A stretch of 40,516 nt of DNA, from positions 1 to 40,516 of the forward strand of contig DASXZO010000017.1 of the NCBI GenBank assembly GCA_036501845.1, in the 5' to 3' direction. The position numbers were made by a program, and so were the translations under genes. Shown piece after piece: positions 16,889 through 24,589 of this stretch (position 1 is the stretch's first letter; the number at the start of each line of letters is the position of its first letter). The notes beneath the pieces were generated by a model. That model saw only the letters and a program-made list of their open reading frames with translations. It was not told the origin of the DNA and ran no database searches. The stretch comes from JBBREP01 sp036501845. GTDB taxonomy: Bacteria > Actinomycetota > Acidimicrobiia > IMCC26256 > PALSA-610.

Positions 16889-18058
16889 GTGAACAACCGC
16901 GTCGGTCCGATCATCGCGTCGGACGAACAGTTCTGCCACCAGGTCGCCGAGACCTTCGCCACGGTCGGCACGTCCGATCACTCGTGGACCGAGAAGGTGT
17001 GCGCGATGGCGGCGAAGCGCGACGGCTCACTGCAGATCGGCTTCGGGCTCGGCAAGTACACGAACCGCAACGTGATGGACGCCTACGCCGGTGTGTCGCG
17101 CGGCGTCGAGCAATTCACGGTGCGCGCCAGCCGGCGCCTGTTCCCCGAACTCGACTTCACGGCGATCGGTCCCATCACGTACGAAGTGGTCGAACCGCTC
17201 GAGGCCGTGCGCTTCGCGCTCGCGCCGAACGATTGCCAACCGATCGCCTTCGACTTCACGTTCCGCGCCGCATTGCCGTGCAACACCGAGGACCGCACCC
17301 ACGGCCGCTCGCCCGATGGCCGGCGTGTCACCGCCGAGCTCGTCCGCTATCACCAGATCGGTACGGCCGACGGTTGGGTGGAAGCCGACGGTGAACGGCA
17401 CGACATCACGTCCGACGAATGGGTGAGCACCCGCGATCACAGTTGGGGTGTGCGTTACGACGTCGGCACGCCGCCCACCGACCTCGAACCGTCACCGCAG
17501 ATGGTCGACGGCGTCGCGTTCTCGATGATCTGGTCGCCGTTGTTGTTCGAGCGCCCGGACGGCACCCGCTACGGCGTGTTCCTGCACACCATCAAGGCCG
17601 AAGGTTTCGGGCGCGTGTTGCAGAAGATGGTCACCGGCGGTATCGAGCACCCGGACGGTCGCGTCGAGGCGTTCGTCGATCTCGAGCTTGCGCTCGATTT
17701 CCATCCGGTCACGCGACGGTTGCGTGGGGGAGCGGTGCACACGCGCATGGCCGACGGCAGCGAGCGGCCGTTCACCTTCACCGTGCCCACCGATACGGGC
17801 TTCCACCTCGGCGCCGGCCTCTACTTCGGCTGGGACGATCATCATCACGGCGACTGGCGCGGGCCGCTCAACGTGGAGGGCGAGCGCATCGCCGATTGCA
17901 CCGCTCCCGAGGTGTTCCAACGTTTGCACCAGATCCGCGACACGTTCGTGATCGTCGACGACCCGGTGGGCGGCGGGCGCGGCTTCGGCAACTGCCAACC
18001 GATCGTCACCGGTGCACGCCCCGACCTCGGGCTCTCGGGCGACACTTCGTTCCTCTGA
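16889..18058 (+). CDS. Uncharacterised protein with RDxSWGVR motif (paralogue of 13093-14247)
   Basis: 389 aa from the GTG at 16889, 9 bp after the second FG-GAP gene, so it belongs to that operon. No signal peptide. The core motif TSDEWVSTRDHSWGVR (about residues 173-188) and the HHGDWRGPLNVEGERIADC segment near residue 325 mark it as homologous to the gene at 13093-14247, in the other orientation. Both proteins are beta-rich with many aromatic and charged residues. Family members are frequent in lipid-degrading actinobacteria next to acyl-CoA genes, and I do not know a confirmed biochemical activity. Its location after two exported propellers is unusual for a protein that looks cytoplasmic. 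Confidence 0.75.
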   Translation: MNNRVGPIIASDEQFCHQVAETFATVGTSDHSWTEKVCAMAAKRDGSLQIGFGLGKYTNRNVMDAYAGVSRGVEQFTVRASRRLFPELDFTAIGPITYEVVEPLEAVRFALAPNDCQPIAFDFTFRAALPCNTEDRTHGRSPDGRRVTAELVRYHQIGTADGWVEADGERHDITSDEWVSTRDHSWGVRYDVGTPPTDLEPSPQMVDGVAFSMIWSPLLFERPDGTRYGVFLHTIKAEGFGRVLQKMVTGGIEHPDGRVEAFVDLELALDFHPVTRRLRGGAVHTRMADGSERPFTFTVPTDTGFHLGAGLYFGWDDHHHGDWRGPLNVEGERIADCTAPEVFQRLHQIRDTFVIVDDPVGGGRGFGNCQPIVTGARPDLGLSGDTSFL

Positions 18059-18200
18059 AGTTCGGTGGGCGTTCACTCAACTCCGGCGGCCGCCACGCCG
18101 AAATGAAGGTGTGTTCGCAGCCGTCCTCGCCCTGTTCGCGTTGGCCACCGCGCTGACGTTCCAGTACGCAACGCACGAGTAGCCGGCGTGTGACGCGACC

Positions 18201-19358
18201 TCAGTGGTCGCGGATCAGTTCCACCGCCGTGGTGAAGGCGCGGAGTGCCTCGGGACGGGGCGCCACGCCGAGACCCGGCCCGGTTGGTACCGCGAGGCGG
18301 CCGTCGTCGAGCACGAACGGCTCGGTGAGATCCTCGGCGAAGTAACGCGCGGATGCCGACGTGTCGCCCGGCAACGTGAAGTTCGGCAGCGCAGCAAGCG
18401 CGATGTTCGCGGCTCGGCCCAGGCCGGTCTCGAGCATGCCTCCGCACCACGCGGGCGTGTCGAGGGTCGCGCAGGCGTCGTGCACGCGCACCGCTTCGAG
18501 GTAGCCGCCCACTCGGCCCGCCTTGATGTTCACGATCGAGCATGCACCGATGGTGATCGCGAGCTCGGCGACACGCGCCGACGTGATCGACTCGTCGAGG
18601 CAGATCGGGGTACGCACTCGCCCCGCGAGCGTGGCATGGCCAAGCAAGTCGTCGGGCGCAAGGGGCTGCTCGACGAGCGCAAGGTCGAAATCGTCGAGCG
18701 CGCGGAGTGCGGCGACGTGGTCGTCGCGCAACGAGTAGGCCGCGTTTGCATCGACTTGCAGCATCACGTCGGGGAAGCGTGCGCGCACCGCGCGAACGGG
18801 TTCCACGTCGTGCTCGGGCTCGATCTTGAGCTTGACGCGGCGATAACCGTCGTCGAGGTAACCCGCGACCGTGTCGAGCAGATCCACGACGCTCGGCTGG
18901 ATCCCGACCGACACGCCGCAGTCGACTCGCGCGCGCACCGCGCCGAGCCGCTCACCGAAGGAACGCCCGGCACTGCGGAGCGACGCGTCGAGCACCGCCA
19001 TCTCGAGCGCGCCCTTGGCCATCGGATGACCCTGCACGCGATCGAGCGCACTGGCCACGTGCTCGGGCTGAGTGCCTTCGTGCTCGCGCTGCCATGCGAG
19101 CAACCGGGGGATCAGAAAGCGGCGCAACGTCTCCGCCGCGCCATCGACGTGCTCCGACGAATACAACGGCTCGAGGTCGGCCACGCATTCGCCCCACCCT
19201 TCGCCGCCGTCGTCGAGCAACACGTGCACGAGCAGCGCGTCGCGCACGTCGTCGGTGCCGAACGAGGTGCGGAAGGGCGTCACCAGCGGGAGGCACACCC
19301 GTCGCAGCTCGACCGCGTCGATGCGCACCGGTCGGCTGTTCGTCGGCAGCGGGCTCAC
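18201..19358 (-). CDS. menC: o-Succinylbenzoate synthase / N-acylamino-acid racemase (enolase superfamily)
   Basis: 385 aa from the GTG at 19358. Catalytic residues of the family are all present: KLK at 176-178, metal ligands D203 (VDANAAY), E230 (VEQPLA) and D255 (CLDES), and K279 in NIKAGRVGGYLEA. Long stretches such as WCGGMLETGLGRAANIA and LPNFTLPGDTSASARYFAED are typical of the NSAR/OSBS branch, which makes o-succinylbenzoate for menaquinone and also racemises N-succinyl amino acids. The only neighbour pointing to a role is the remnant of a GNAT protein whose stop overlaps this start as GTGA. No other menaquinone gene is in the window, so racemase activity is at least as likely as OSBS. 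Confidence 0.85.
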   Translation of the reverse strand: MSPLPTNSRPVRIDAVELRRVCLPLVTPFRTSFGTDDVRDALLVHVLLDDGGEGWGECVADLEPLYSSEHVDGAAETLRRFLIPRLLAWQREHEGTQPEHVASALDRVQGHPMAKGALEMAVLDASLRSAGRSFGERLGAVRARVDCGVSVGIQPSVVDLLDTVAGYLDDGYRRVKLKIEPEHDVEPVRAVRARFPDVMLQVDANAAYSLRDDHVAALRALDDFDLALVEQPLAPDDLLGHATLAGRVRTPICLDESITSARVAELAITIGACSIVNIKAGRVGGYLEAVRVHDACATLDTPAWCGGMLETGLGRAANIALAALPNFTLPGDTSASARYFAEDLTEPFVLDDGRLAVPTGPGLGVAPRPEALRAFTTAVELIRDH

Positions 19359-19615
19359 GGTGCTTCCACGGTGTACCAGCCGTCGACGACGGCTGCGCCG
19401 AGCTTCGTGAGGTTGAGGTAGGCGTTGCGCCGCACGAGCGGATTGTGCGAGTGCAGCACGGCTCGACCGCGATGGCGGCCGACGAAGCCGTACGCGCCGC
19501 CGATGAGCTCGCCGTCGTTCGTGTACGCGCCGGCGTGCTCGGCCGGCGTGGTGAGGGCGCGGATGGAGAGGGCGGCGTCCACGGCAGCCGACCATACGAG
19601 CCGGGCGTGCTGCAG
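19355..19615 (-). pseudogene. Truncated, internally deleted GNAT protein (NSAR-linked acyltransferase remnant)
   Basis: The frame (open as far as 19681) encodes ARLVWSAAVDAALSIRAL, then GELIGGAYGFVGRHRGR, VLHSH, and directly NPLVRRNAYLNLTKLGAAVV. In the COG3375-type GNAT proteins that accompany NSAR/OSBS genes, VLHSH begins the strand leading into the acetyl-CoA pyrophosphate loop (a GxGxA/G motif) and PLVRRNAYFNL lies about 35-40 residues later. Here the whole cofactor-binding segment is missing in frame, the N-terminus is short, and the C-terminal part after LGA stops after about 12 residues. I infer a non-functional deletion derivative. Its stop still overlaps the start of the racemase gene (GTGA), preserving translational coupling. 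Family recognition is from memory. Confidence 0.6.
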
Positions 19616-19627
19616 CGATCCAGCCGC

Positions 19628-19672
19628 GTCAACTTTTGGTTGACACAACGCTTCTGTCAACTTAGGGTTGAC
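19628..19672. promoter_or_regulatory. Double operator: two perfect GTCAAC-N5-GTTGAC dyads
   Basis: Two 17-bp inverted repeats, at 19628-19644 (spacer TTTTG) and 19656-19672 (spacer TTAGG), lie 28 bp apart centre to centre. The first covers the -35 and the second covers the -10 of the HTH-ClpN gene. The identical half-sites indicate a dimeric repressor binding twice; the HTH protein itself is the obvious candidate. Confidence 0.75.
19640..19668 (+). promoter_or_regulatory. Leaderless promoter of the HTH-ClpN gene
   Basis: TTGACA (19640-19645), 17-bp spacer, TAGGGT (19663-19668), then 6 nt to the ATG at 19675. This is a near-ideal housekeeping-type promoter whose predicted +1 is the A of the start codon; no Shine-Dalgarno sequence is present. 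Confidence 0.7.
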
Positions 19673-19674
19673 GC

Positions 19675-20376
19675 ATGGCACCCGCTCCCACCCTCCAGGC
19701 CCTGATCACCGTCGTCGAGGCCGACAGCGCCGGCGCCGACGCGCTGGGCCGGCTCACGGCGGCCGCTTCGACGGTGGCCGACCTCACCGACGTGTCCGAC
19801 GCGCTCCTCGACCACTTCGTCGAGGCCTGTCGCCGTGACGGCCGCTCGTGGACCGAGATCAGCGGCGCGCTCGGCGTCACCCGCCAGGCCGCGCACAAGC
19901 GGTTCACGACGCCGGCCCCCACGTTCGAGCGCTTCACCGAACGCGCTCGGGCCGCGCTCCAGGCCGCCGTCACCACCGCCCGCGGCATGGGCCACAACTA
20001 TGTGGGCACCGAGCACCTGCTGCTCGGGCTGTTCGGTCCGGCCGAGGGCATCGCCGCGCAGGTGCTCGTGGACCTGGGCGCCACGCACGAGCGGGTCGAG
20101 GAGAGGGTGCAGGCGTTATTGCCGAGCATTCCTCATCTGGTCGGGCCGGATCGGCCGCCGTACACGCCGCGGGCGAAGCGCTGTCTGGCGCAGGCACTTG
20201 CCGAAGCGCTTGGACTCGGCCACAACTACATCGGCACCGAGCACTTGCTGCTCGCGCTCTTTGCCGACGAGGAGTCTGTGGCTGCGAAGGTGCTGCGCGA
20301 GCTCGGCGTCGAGAGTGAGCGCTGCCGCGAACTCGTCGTCGCGAAGCTCAGCGGTTTCACCAAGCCCGGCGCCTGA
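19675..20376 (+). CDS. HTH-ClpN fusion regulator (helix-turn-helix plus ClpC-type N domain, no ATPase)
   Basis: 233 aa. Residues 45-77 form a helix-turn-helix (RRDGRSWTEISGALGVTR, then QAAHKRF). Residues 83-228 are a complete ClpC/ClpA N domain with its two pseudo-repeats: FERFTERARAALQAA with GHNYVGTEHLLLGLF (107-120), then YTPRAKRCLAQALAEA with GHNYIGTEHLLLALF (183-196). In ClpC this domain recognises substrates and adaptors, including phosphoarginine; here no Walker motifs follow. The architecture suggests a transcription factor that senses a proteostasis signal. The start is fixed by the TANNNT-N6-ATG arrangement; two identical dyads over its promoter suggest autoregulation. Related Clp N-terminal domain proteins occur in actinobacteria, often annotated as Clp subunits. 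Sensing and autoregulation are inference. Confidence 0.85.
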   Translation: MAPAPTLQALITVVEADSAGADALGRLTAAASTVADLTDVSDALLDHFVEACRRDGRSWTEISGALGVTRQAAHKRFTTPAPTFERFTERARAALQAAVTTARGMGHNYVGTEHLLLGLFGPAEGIAAQVLVDLGATHERVEERVQALLPSIPHLVGPDRPPYTPRAKRCLAQALAEALGLGHNYIGTEHLLLALFADEESVAAKVLRELGVESERCRELVVAKLSGFTKPGA

Positions 20377-20450
20377 CGGTCCAAAGGGCCCGCTCGCGCG
20401 CTGACGCGACAAGATGGTCCGAGTCGAGGAATAGGCGGAGGAGGCAGCGG

Positions 20451-21842
20451 GTGAAGATCGTGATCGTCGGGGGCGGGAGCTTCCAATGGGTGCCCACGCT
20501 CACCACCGATCTGGCGCTCACGCCGTCGGTGCAGGGGGCCGAGATCGTGCTGCTCGACATCGATGCGGGCCGACTTGCTCGCACCGCGCCGGTCGTCGAG
20601 CACGTGAGCCACCTCACGGGCGCGCAGTTCACCGTGCGCACGTCCACCGACCAACGCGACGCGTTGCGGGGTGCCAACTTCGTGATGGTGAACATCACCA
20701 CCGGCGGCTTCGAGTCGATGGCGCTCGACCTCGACATCCCCTGGCGTTACGGCATTCGCCAGCCCGGCGGCGACACGATAGGCCCGGGTGGCATCAACCG
20801 GGCGTTGCGGAACATTCCAGTGATCGTCGGCATTGCGCGCGACATGGAAGACGTGTGTCCCGACGCGTGGCTGCTGAACCTCACGAACCCGATGACCGCG
20901 CTGTGCCGCTCGGTGACGAAGTCGACGTCGATCAAGACCGTCGGTCTGTGCCACGAAGTGACGAACTTCCGCGGGACGCTCACCATGCTCACCGGCGCCG
21001 ATTGGAACGCCATCGATTTCTCGGTGACCGGCGTGAACCACGTGCCGGTGGTGACCGCGATCGACCTCGGCGACGGGCGCGACGGCATGCAGTTCCTACG
21101 CGACGTGGTTGCCGGCCAGGTCGACCTCGACGCCGACCTCGGTTTTGATCTCGGCGAGGACGAGCACGAGCGCCCGGGGAGTTTGGTCGAAGAGCACGTG
21201 CCGCGTCGCGCCACGAAACGCTTCTTCGTCGACGAGTACGCGGCGGGCTTCGAGCTGTTCAAGCGTTTCGGCGCCTTCGTCGCGCCGGGCAACCGGCACA
21301 CGCTGGAAGCCTTCCCCTCCCTGCTTGCGCCCGACGCCGACTGGGGCGAGCGCTGGAAGGTGCACTACACCACGATCGCCGAGCGCGAACGCCACGAGGC
21401 GAGCTACGCCGACGACCTCGGCAAGCGGCTCGCCGACACCGAGCCGCCGAAATATCCGTCACTCGAGATGGCCGCGCCGGTCGTCGACTCTCTGCTCACC
21501 GGCCAGCGCCGCACGTTCCCGCTCAACGTGCCGAACACCGGGCAATGCGCCGATCTCCCACTCGACGCGGTGACCGAGAGCATGTGCGTCGTCGACGGCG
21601 ACGGCGTGCACGGTCGCGAGCCCGTGCACGCGCCGCCGTTCTTCGCGGCATGGCTCAACCGCATCGTTGCCGCGCAGGAACTCACCGTCGAAGCCGCGCT
21701 CACCGGCGACCGTGAGCTCGTGCACACGGCGATGCTGCTCGACCCGCACGCCGGCACGCTCGGCCTCGCCACCATCGAGCAGATGACCGACGAGCTCATC
21801 GACGCGACCGCGCGTTGGCTGCCGCAGTTCGCCGACGCGTGA
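20451..21842 (+). CDS. Glycoside hydrolase family 4 (alpha-galactosidase/6-phospho-glycosidase type)
   Basis: 463 aa. NAD-binding N-terminus MKIVIVGGGSFQWVPTL, then NLTNPMT (143-149), the Mn2+-binding Cys167-His168 in GLCHEVTNF and VTGVNH with His197. These are GH4 hallmarks; the family cleaves glycosides by an NAD- and Mn-dependent oxidation-elimination mechanism. Ser/Asn patterns that would separate phospho-sugar from plain sugar enzymes cannot be called securely; absence of PTS genes nearby favours an unphosphorylated substrate. GGAGGAGG (about 20437) fits the GTG at 20451. The APH-type gene follows 28 bp later. The ROK kinase at 7361 is the only other sugar-metabolism gene in the window. 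Confidence 0.9.
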   Translation: MKIVIVGGGSFQWVPTLTTDLALTPSVQGAEIVLLDIDAGRLARTAPVVEHVSHLTGAQFTVRTSTDQRDALRGANFVMVNITTGGFESMALDLDIPWRYGIRQPGGDTIGPGGINRALRNIPVIVGIARDMEDVCPDAWLLNLTNPMTALCRSVTKSTSIKTVGLCHEVTNFRGTLTMLTGADWNAIDFSVTGVNHVPVVTAIDLGDGRDGMQFLRDVVAGQVDLDADLGFDLGEDEHERPGSLVEEHVPRRATKRFFVDEYAAGFELFKRFGAFVAPGNRHTLEAFPSLLAPDADWGERWKVHYTTIAERERHEASYADDLGKRLADTEPPKYPSLEMAAPVVDSLLTGQRRTFPLNVPNTGQCADLPLDAVTESMCVVDGDGVHGREPVHAPPFFAAWLNRIVAAQELTVEAALTGDRELVHTAMLLDPHAGTLGLATIEQMTDELIDATARWLPQFADA

Positions 21843-21870
21843 GCCCGCGCCACCGATCCCCGGCACGCGC

Positions 21871-22674
21871 ATGACCGACGAGCCGGGCGAGATCCTGCAC
21901 GGCGGCATTGCGAACGCGGGTGCGGTCGTGCGCGTCGGCAACGAGGTGGTGCGGCCCGCGACCGCAAACGGGGCGACGATCCACCGCCTGCTGCGACACC
22001 TCGAGCGATCGGGTCTCGACATCGCACCGCGCCCGATCGCGTGGACGCCGGGAGCTAGCGAACGGCTGAGCTTCGTGCCCGGCGACGTGGCGATCCGGCC
22101 CTACCCGGCGTGGGCGCAGACCGACGCGGCGTTGGCATCGATCACCCGGCTGATCCGTGAGCTGCACGACGCGACGCGTGATTTCGTGACCGCGCCGGAA
22201 GATGTGTGGAACACCGAGGAAGCCGACCCCGAACCGGGTGGCACAGTGGTGGGCCACAACGACGTATGCCTCGAGAACGTCGTGTTCCGCGACGGCGTCG
22301 CGGTCGCGCTCCTCGATTTCGAGTTCGCCGCGCCCGTGCGGCCCACGTGGGATCTCGCGAGCTTCGCTCGCCAGTGTGTGCCGATCGACGACGACTTCGA
22401 CCGGCAGCGCCTTGGTTGGACGGTCACGGGGCTGGCGGCGCGGCTTCGCCTGATCGTCGACACGTACGGCTGCACCCTGAGTGCGCGCCAGGAGATCGTG
22501 CCGTTGCTCGAACAGGCGCTCGCGAAGCATGAAGCGTGGGTGCGGCGCCACGTCGCGGCCGGTGAACCGGGCGTGATCGCGCTGTGGGAGGCCGGCGGCG
22601 GGGCGGCGCGCTTCGACCGCAGGCGCGAGTGGTGGACCCGCAGCAGGGGCACCTTCGCCGCCGCCATGGCCTGA
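21871..22674 (+). CDS. Aminoglycoside phosphotransferase (APH)-like kinase
   Basis: 267 aa. The C-lobe shows the APH/choline-kinase catalytic loop GHNDVCLENVVF (Asp131, Asn136) and the metal motif LLDFEFAAP (Asp149; DFE where DFD is usual). The N-lobe is short and its ATP-binding Lys is not obvious: the start EILHGGIANAGAVVRVGNEVVRPA matches the compact N-lobe of small APH proteins in which Arg28 takes that place. Many such actinobacterial proteins act on metabolites other than drugs, so resistance should not be assumed. The gene lies 28 bp after GH4 and may be cotranscribed with it. Confidence 0.82.
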   Translation: MTDEPGEILHGGIANAGAVVRVGNEVVRPATANGATIHRLLRHLERSGLDIAPRPIAWTPGASERLSFVPGDVAIRPYPAWAQTDAALASITRLIRELHDATRDFVTAPEDVWNTEEADPEPGGTVVGHNDVCLENVVFRDGVAVALLDFEFAAPVRPTWDLASFARQCVPIDDDFDRQRLGWTVTGLAARLRLIVDTYGCTLSARQEIVPLLEQALAKHEAWVRRHVAAGEPGVIALWEAGGGAARFDRRREWWTRSRGTFAAAMA

Positions 22675-22703
22675 CGCCCGCCACGTTCTCTCATCCGGTC
22701 GGC

Positions 22704-22758
22704 GGTTCGGCAGCGAACCCCTCCTGTCGAGCCTGGGATGCGAGGGACGGACAGGGGG
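22704..22758 (+). promoter_or_regulatory. Structured leader with possible Shine-Dalgarno sequestration before the CbiM-like gene
   Basis: Hairpin 1: GGTTCG (22704-22709) and CGAACC (22714-22719) with a GCAG loop. Then CCTCCTGTC (22720-22728) can pair with GACAGGGGG (22750-22758), a 9-bp stem with one G-U pair that buries the G-rich ribosome site 5 nt before the GTG. It matches neither the cobalamin box nor the NiCo consensus that I can recall, so a regulatory role is speculative. Confidence 0.35.
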
Positions 22759-22763
22759 CCGCG

Positions 22764-23828
22764 GTGCACATTCCTGACGGCTATTTGAGTCCCGAGACCT
22801 GTGGCGCGCTGGGGGCGACGATGGCGCCCGTGTGGGTCACCGCGAGCCGTCGCGTGCGCAAGGTGGTGAAGCACAGGTACGTGCCGCTCATGGCGATCGG
22901 CGCGGCCTACTGCTTCCTGGTGATGATGTTCAACGTGCCGATCCCCGACGGCACCACCGCGCACGCAGTTGGCGCAGTGCTCGTGGCGGTGCTGCTCGGG
23001 CCGTGGGCCGCGGTGATCGCGGTCACCGTCGCGCTCGCGATCCAGGCGCTGTTCTTCGGCGACGGCGGTGTGCTCGCGTTCGGCGCCAACGCCTTCAACA
23101 TGGCGTTCGTGATGCCCATGGTGGGCTACGGCGTCTACTGGTTGCTCGCGCACCGCAGCGCGTTGACGGCACCGAGGCGCGCGTTCGCCGCGGGGCTCGG
23201 CGGCTACATCGGCCTGAATGTGGCCGCGCTCTGCGCCGCGATCGAGCTCGGTCTCCAGCCGACGCTGTTCCATTCTGCGAACGGCACGCCGCTGTATGCG
23301 CCGTATCACCTCACGCAGACGATCCCGGCGATGTTGCTCGCCCACTTGACGGTTGCTGGTGGTGTCGAGCTCTTGCTGACGGCGGGGGTGGTCGCCTATC
23401 TCCAGCGCGCCAATCTGCCGTTGCTCCGCATCAATCGCGGCGCACTGCCGCCGGGCGACGCCGATGCACCCGAGCCGCGCTCGCTCGGCTGGCGATGGGG
23501 ACTGATCGGCCTCGGCGTGATGGCGGTGCTCACCCCGCTCGGTCTGATCGCTCCCGGAAGCGCGTTCGGCGAGTCGGCGCCGAAGAACCTCGACCTGCGC
23601 AAGTATCACCTCAACGCCGTGCCCGACGGCCTGCGGCACTACGCGGGCTTCTGGCACAACGCACTGTTCTCCGGTTACGACTTCTCGCACGACAAGCACC
23701 CGGTGCTCGGCTATCTCGTGTCGGCAGGCGTGGGTATCGCGGTGATTGCGTGTGTTGCGGTGGCGGTCGCACTGGTTGTGCGCCTCACTCACCGTCGCGC
23801 GTCCGACGTGCTCGCCGGCCAGTCATAA
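22764..23828 (+). CDS. CbiM/NikM-type metal ECF S-component fused to a PDGLE domain
   Basis: 354 aa. The protein starts MHIPDGYLSP (GTG at 22764); in NikM/CbiM the extreme N-terminal Met1-His2 and His67 coordinate the metal, and here His2 and His67 (in GTTAHAVG) are both in place, which decides the start. About seven membrane helices follow (44-60, 70-95, 110-130, 145-165 and beyond). The C-terminal 90 residues carry AVPDGLRHYAGFW and a final helix, the PDGLE/CbiN-like partner domain. Function: cobalt or nickel capture for an energy-coupling-factor importer. The required CbiQ (T) and CbiO (ATPase) genes are not adjacent; the next gene is an unrelated VOC protein. Some solitary CbiMN units retain basal uptake. 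Confidence 0.88.
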   Translation: MHIPDGYLSPETCGALGATMAPVWVTASRRVRKVVKHRYVPLMAIGAAYCFLVMMFNVPIPDGTTAHAVGAVLVAVLLGPWAAVIAVTVALAIQALFFGDGGVLAFGANAFNMAFVMPMVGYGVYWLLAHRSALTAPRRAFAAGLGGYIGLNVAALCAAIELGLQPTLFHSANGTPLYAPYHLTQTIPAMLLAHLTVAGGVELLLTAGVVAYLQRANLPLLRINRGALPPGDADAPEPRSLGWRWGLIGLGVMAVLTPLGLIAPGSAFGESAPKNLDLRKYHLNAVPDGLRHYAGFWHNALFSGYDFSHDKHPVLGYLVSAGVGIAVIACVAVAVALVVRLTHRRASDVLAGQS

Positions 23829-23859
23829 CCCGGCGCCCGAACGGGAATGATGCTGCGCG

Positions 23860-24582
23860 ATGACTTCACGACTCAGTGCCCTGTGCATCGATGCCAACGA
23901 TCCCGCCGCGCTCGCGCGTTTCTGGGCCGAAGCGCTGCGATGGGAGATCGAAGACGAAGCCGCCGAAGAGGTCGCGCTCGTGCCTACCGACGGCACCCGC
24001 TTCGAGATTCTGTTCCTGCCCGTCCCCGAGAAGAAAGTGGGTCAGAACCGCATTCATCTCGACCTCACGACCACGTCGCTCGACGATCAACAGGAATCGG
24101 TGGCGCGCTTGATCGATCACGGTGGGCAACACATCGACATCGGTCAACGGCCCGACGAACCGCACGTCGTGCTCGCCGACCCGGAAGGCAACGAGCTCTG
24201 TGTGATCGAGCCCGGCAACAAGTTCCTCGCCGGCTGCGGACGTCTCGGCTCGATCACCTGCGTCGGTACGCGGGCGGTCGGGTACTTCTGGAGCGCGGTG
24301 CTCGACTGGCCGCTGGTATGGGACCAAGACGAGGAGACGGCAATCCGCGCGCCTGACGGCACCGGGCCTTTCGTCACGTGGAGTGGATCGGTCGAGCCGA
24401 AGACCGCGAAGAACCGCCTGCATCTCGACATCGCCCCGCCCGCCGCCGAGGATCAGCAGGCCGAAGTTGAGCGGCTGGTTGCGCTCGGCGCGCGCCGCAT
24501 CGACATCGGACAGGGTGACGTGAGCTGGGTCGTGATGGCCGACCCCGATCAGAACGAGTTCTGCGTGCTGACGCCGCGCTGA
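23860..24582 (+). CDS. Two-domain VOC (glyoxalase/dioxygenase superfamily) protein
   Basis: 240 aa made of two similar VOC modules: residues 5-118 (LCIDANDPAALARFWAEAL, IHLDLTT, VLADPEGNELCVIEPG) and 128-240 (RAVGYFWSAVLDW, LHLDIAPP, VMADPDQNEFCVLTPR). Each has the HLD and ExxxC features near the positions that bind a metal in active family members. This double arrangement is common in actinobacterial glyoxalase-like proteins, whose substrates are mostly unknown. The start at 23860 gives the standard N-terminal beta strand. It ends 7 bp from the convergent membrane-protein gene. I cannot say whether it is an enzyme or a binding protein. Confidence 0.85.
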   Translation: MTSRLSALCIDANDPAALARFWAEALRWEIEDEAAEEVALVPTDGTRFEILFLPVPEKKVGQNRIHLDLTTTSLDDQQESVARLIDHGGQHIDIGQRPDEPHVVLADPEGNELCVIEPGNKFLAGCGRLGSITCVGTRAVGYFWSAVLDWPLVWDQDEETAIRAPDGTGPFVTWSGSVEPKTAKNRLHLDIAPPAAEDQQAEVERLVALGARRIDIGQGDVSWVVMADPDQNEFCVLTPR

Positions 24583-24589
24583 TCGCGCC

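Noticed and set aside
18111..18182. GTG-started 23-residue hydrophobic peptide (MFAAVLALFALATALTF and on)
   Set aside because: It looks like a membrane segment, but it is very short, has only a poorly spaced purine stretch and no supporting context. It could be a degenerate gene end; evidence is too weak for a gene call.
21871..22674. Aminoglycoside resistance gene
   Set aside because: The APH fold is present but most such actinobacterial kinases act on other metabolites; nothing in the sequence or context indicates drug resistance.
22680..22763. Cobalamin or NiCo riboswitch upstream of the CbiM-like gene
   Set aside because: The gap is too short for a full cobalamin riboswitch, and neither the B12 box nor the NiCo core could be recognised. 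Kept only as a possible structured leader.
22101..23792. 563-codon minus-strand frame opposite the APH and CbiM genes
   Set aside because: The plus strand encodes recognisable APH and CbiM proteins with catalytic or metal residues; the minus frame shows no domain.
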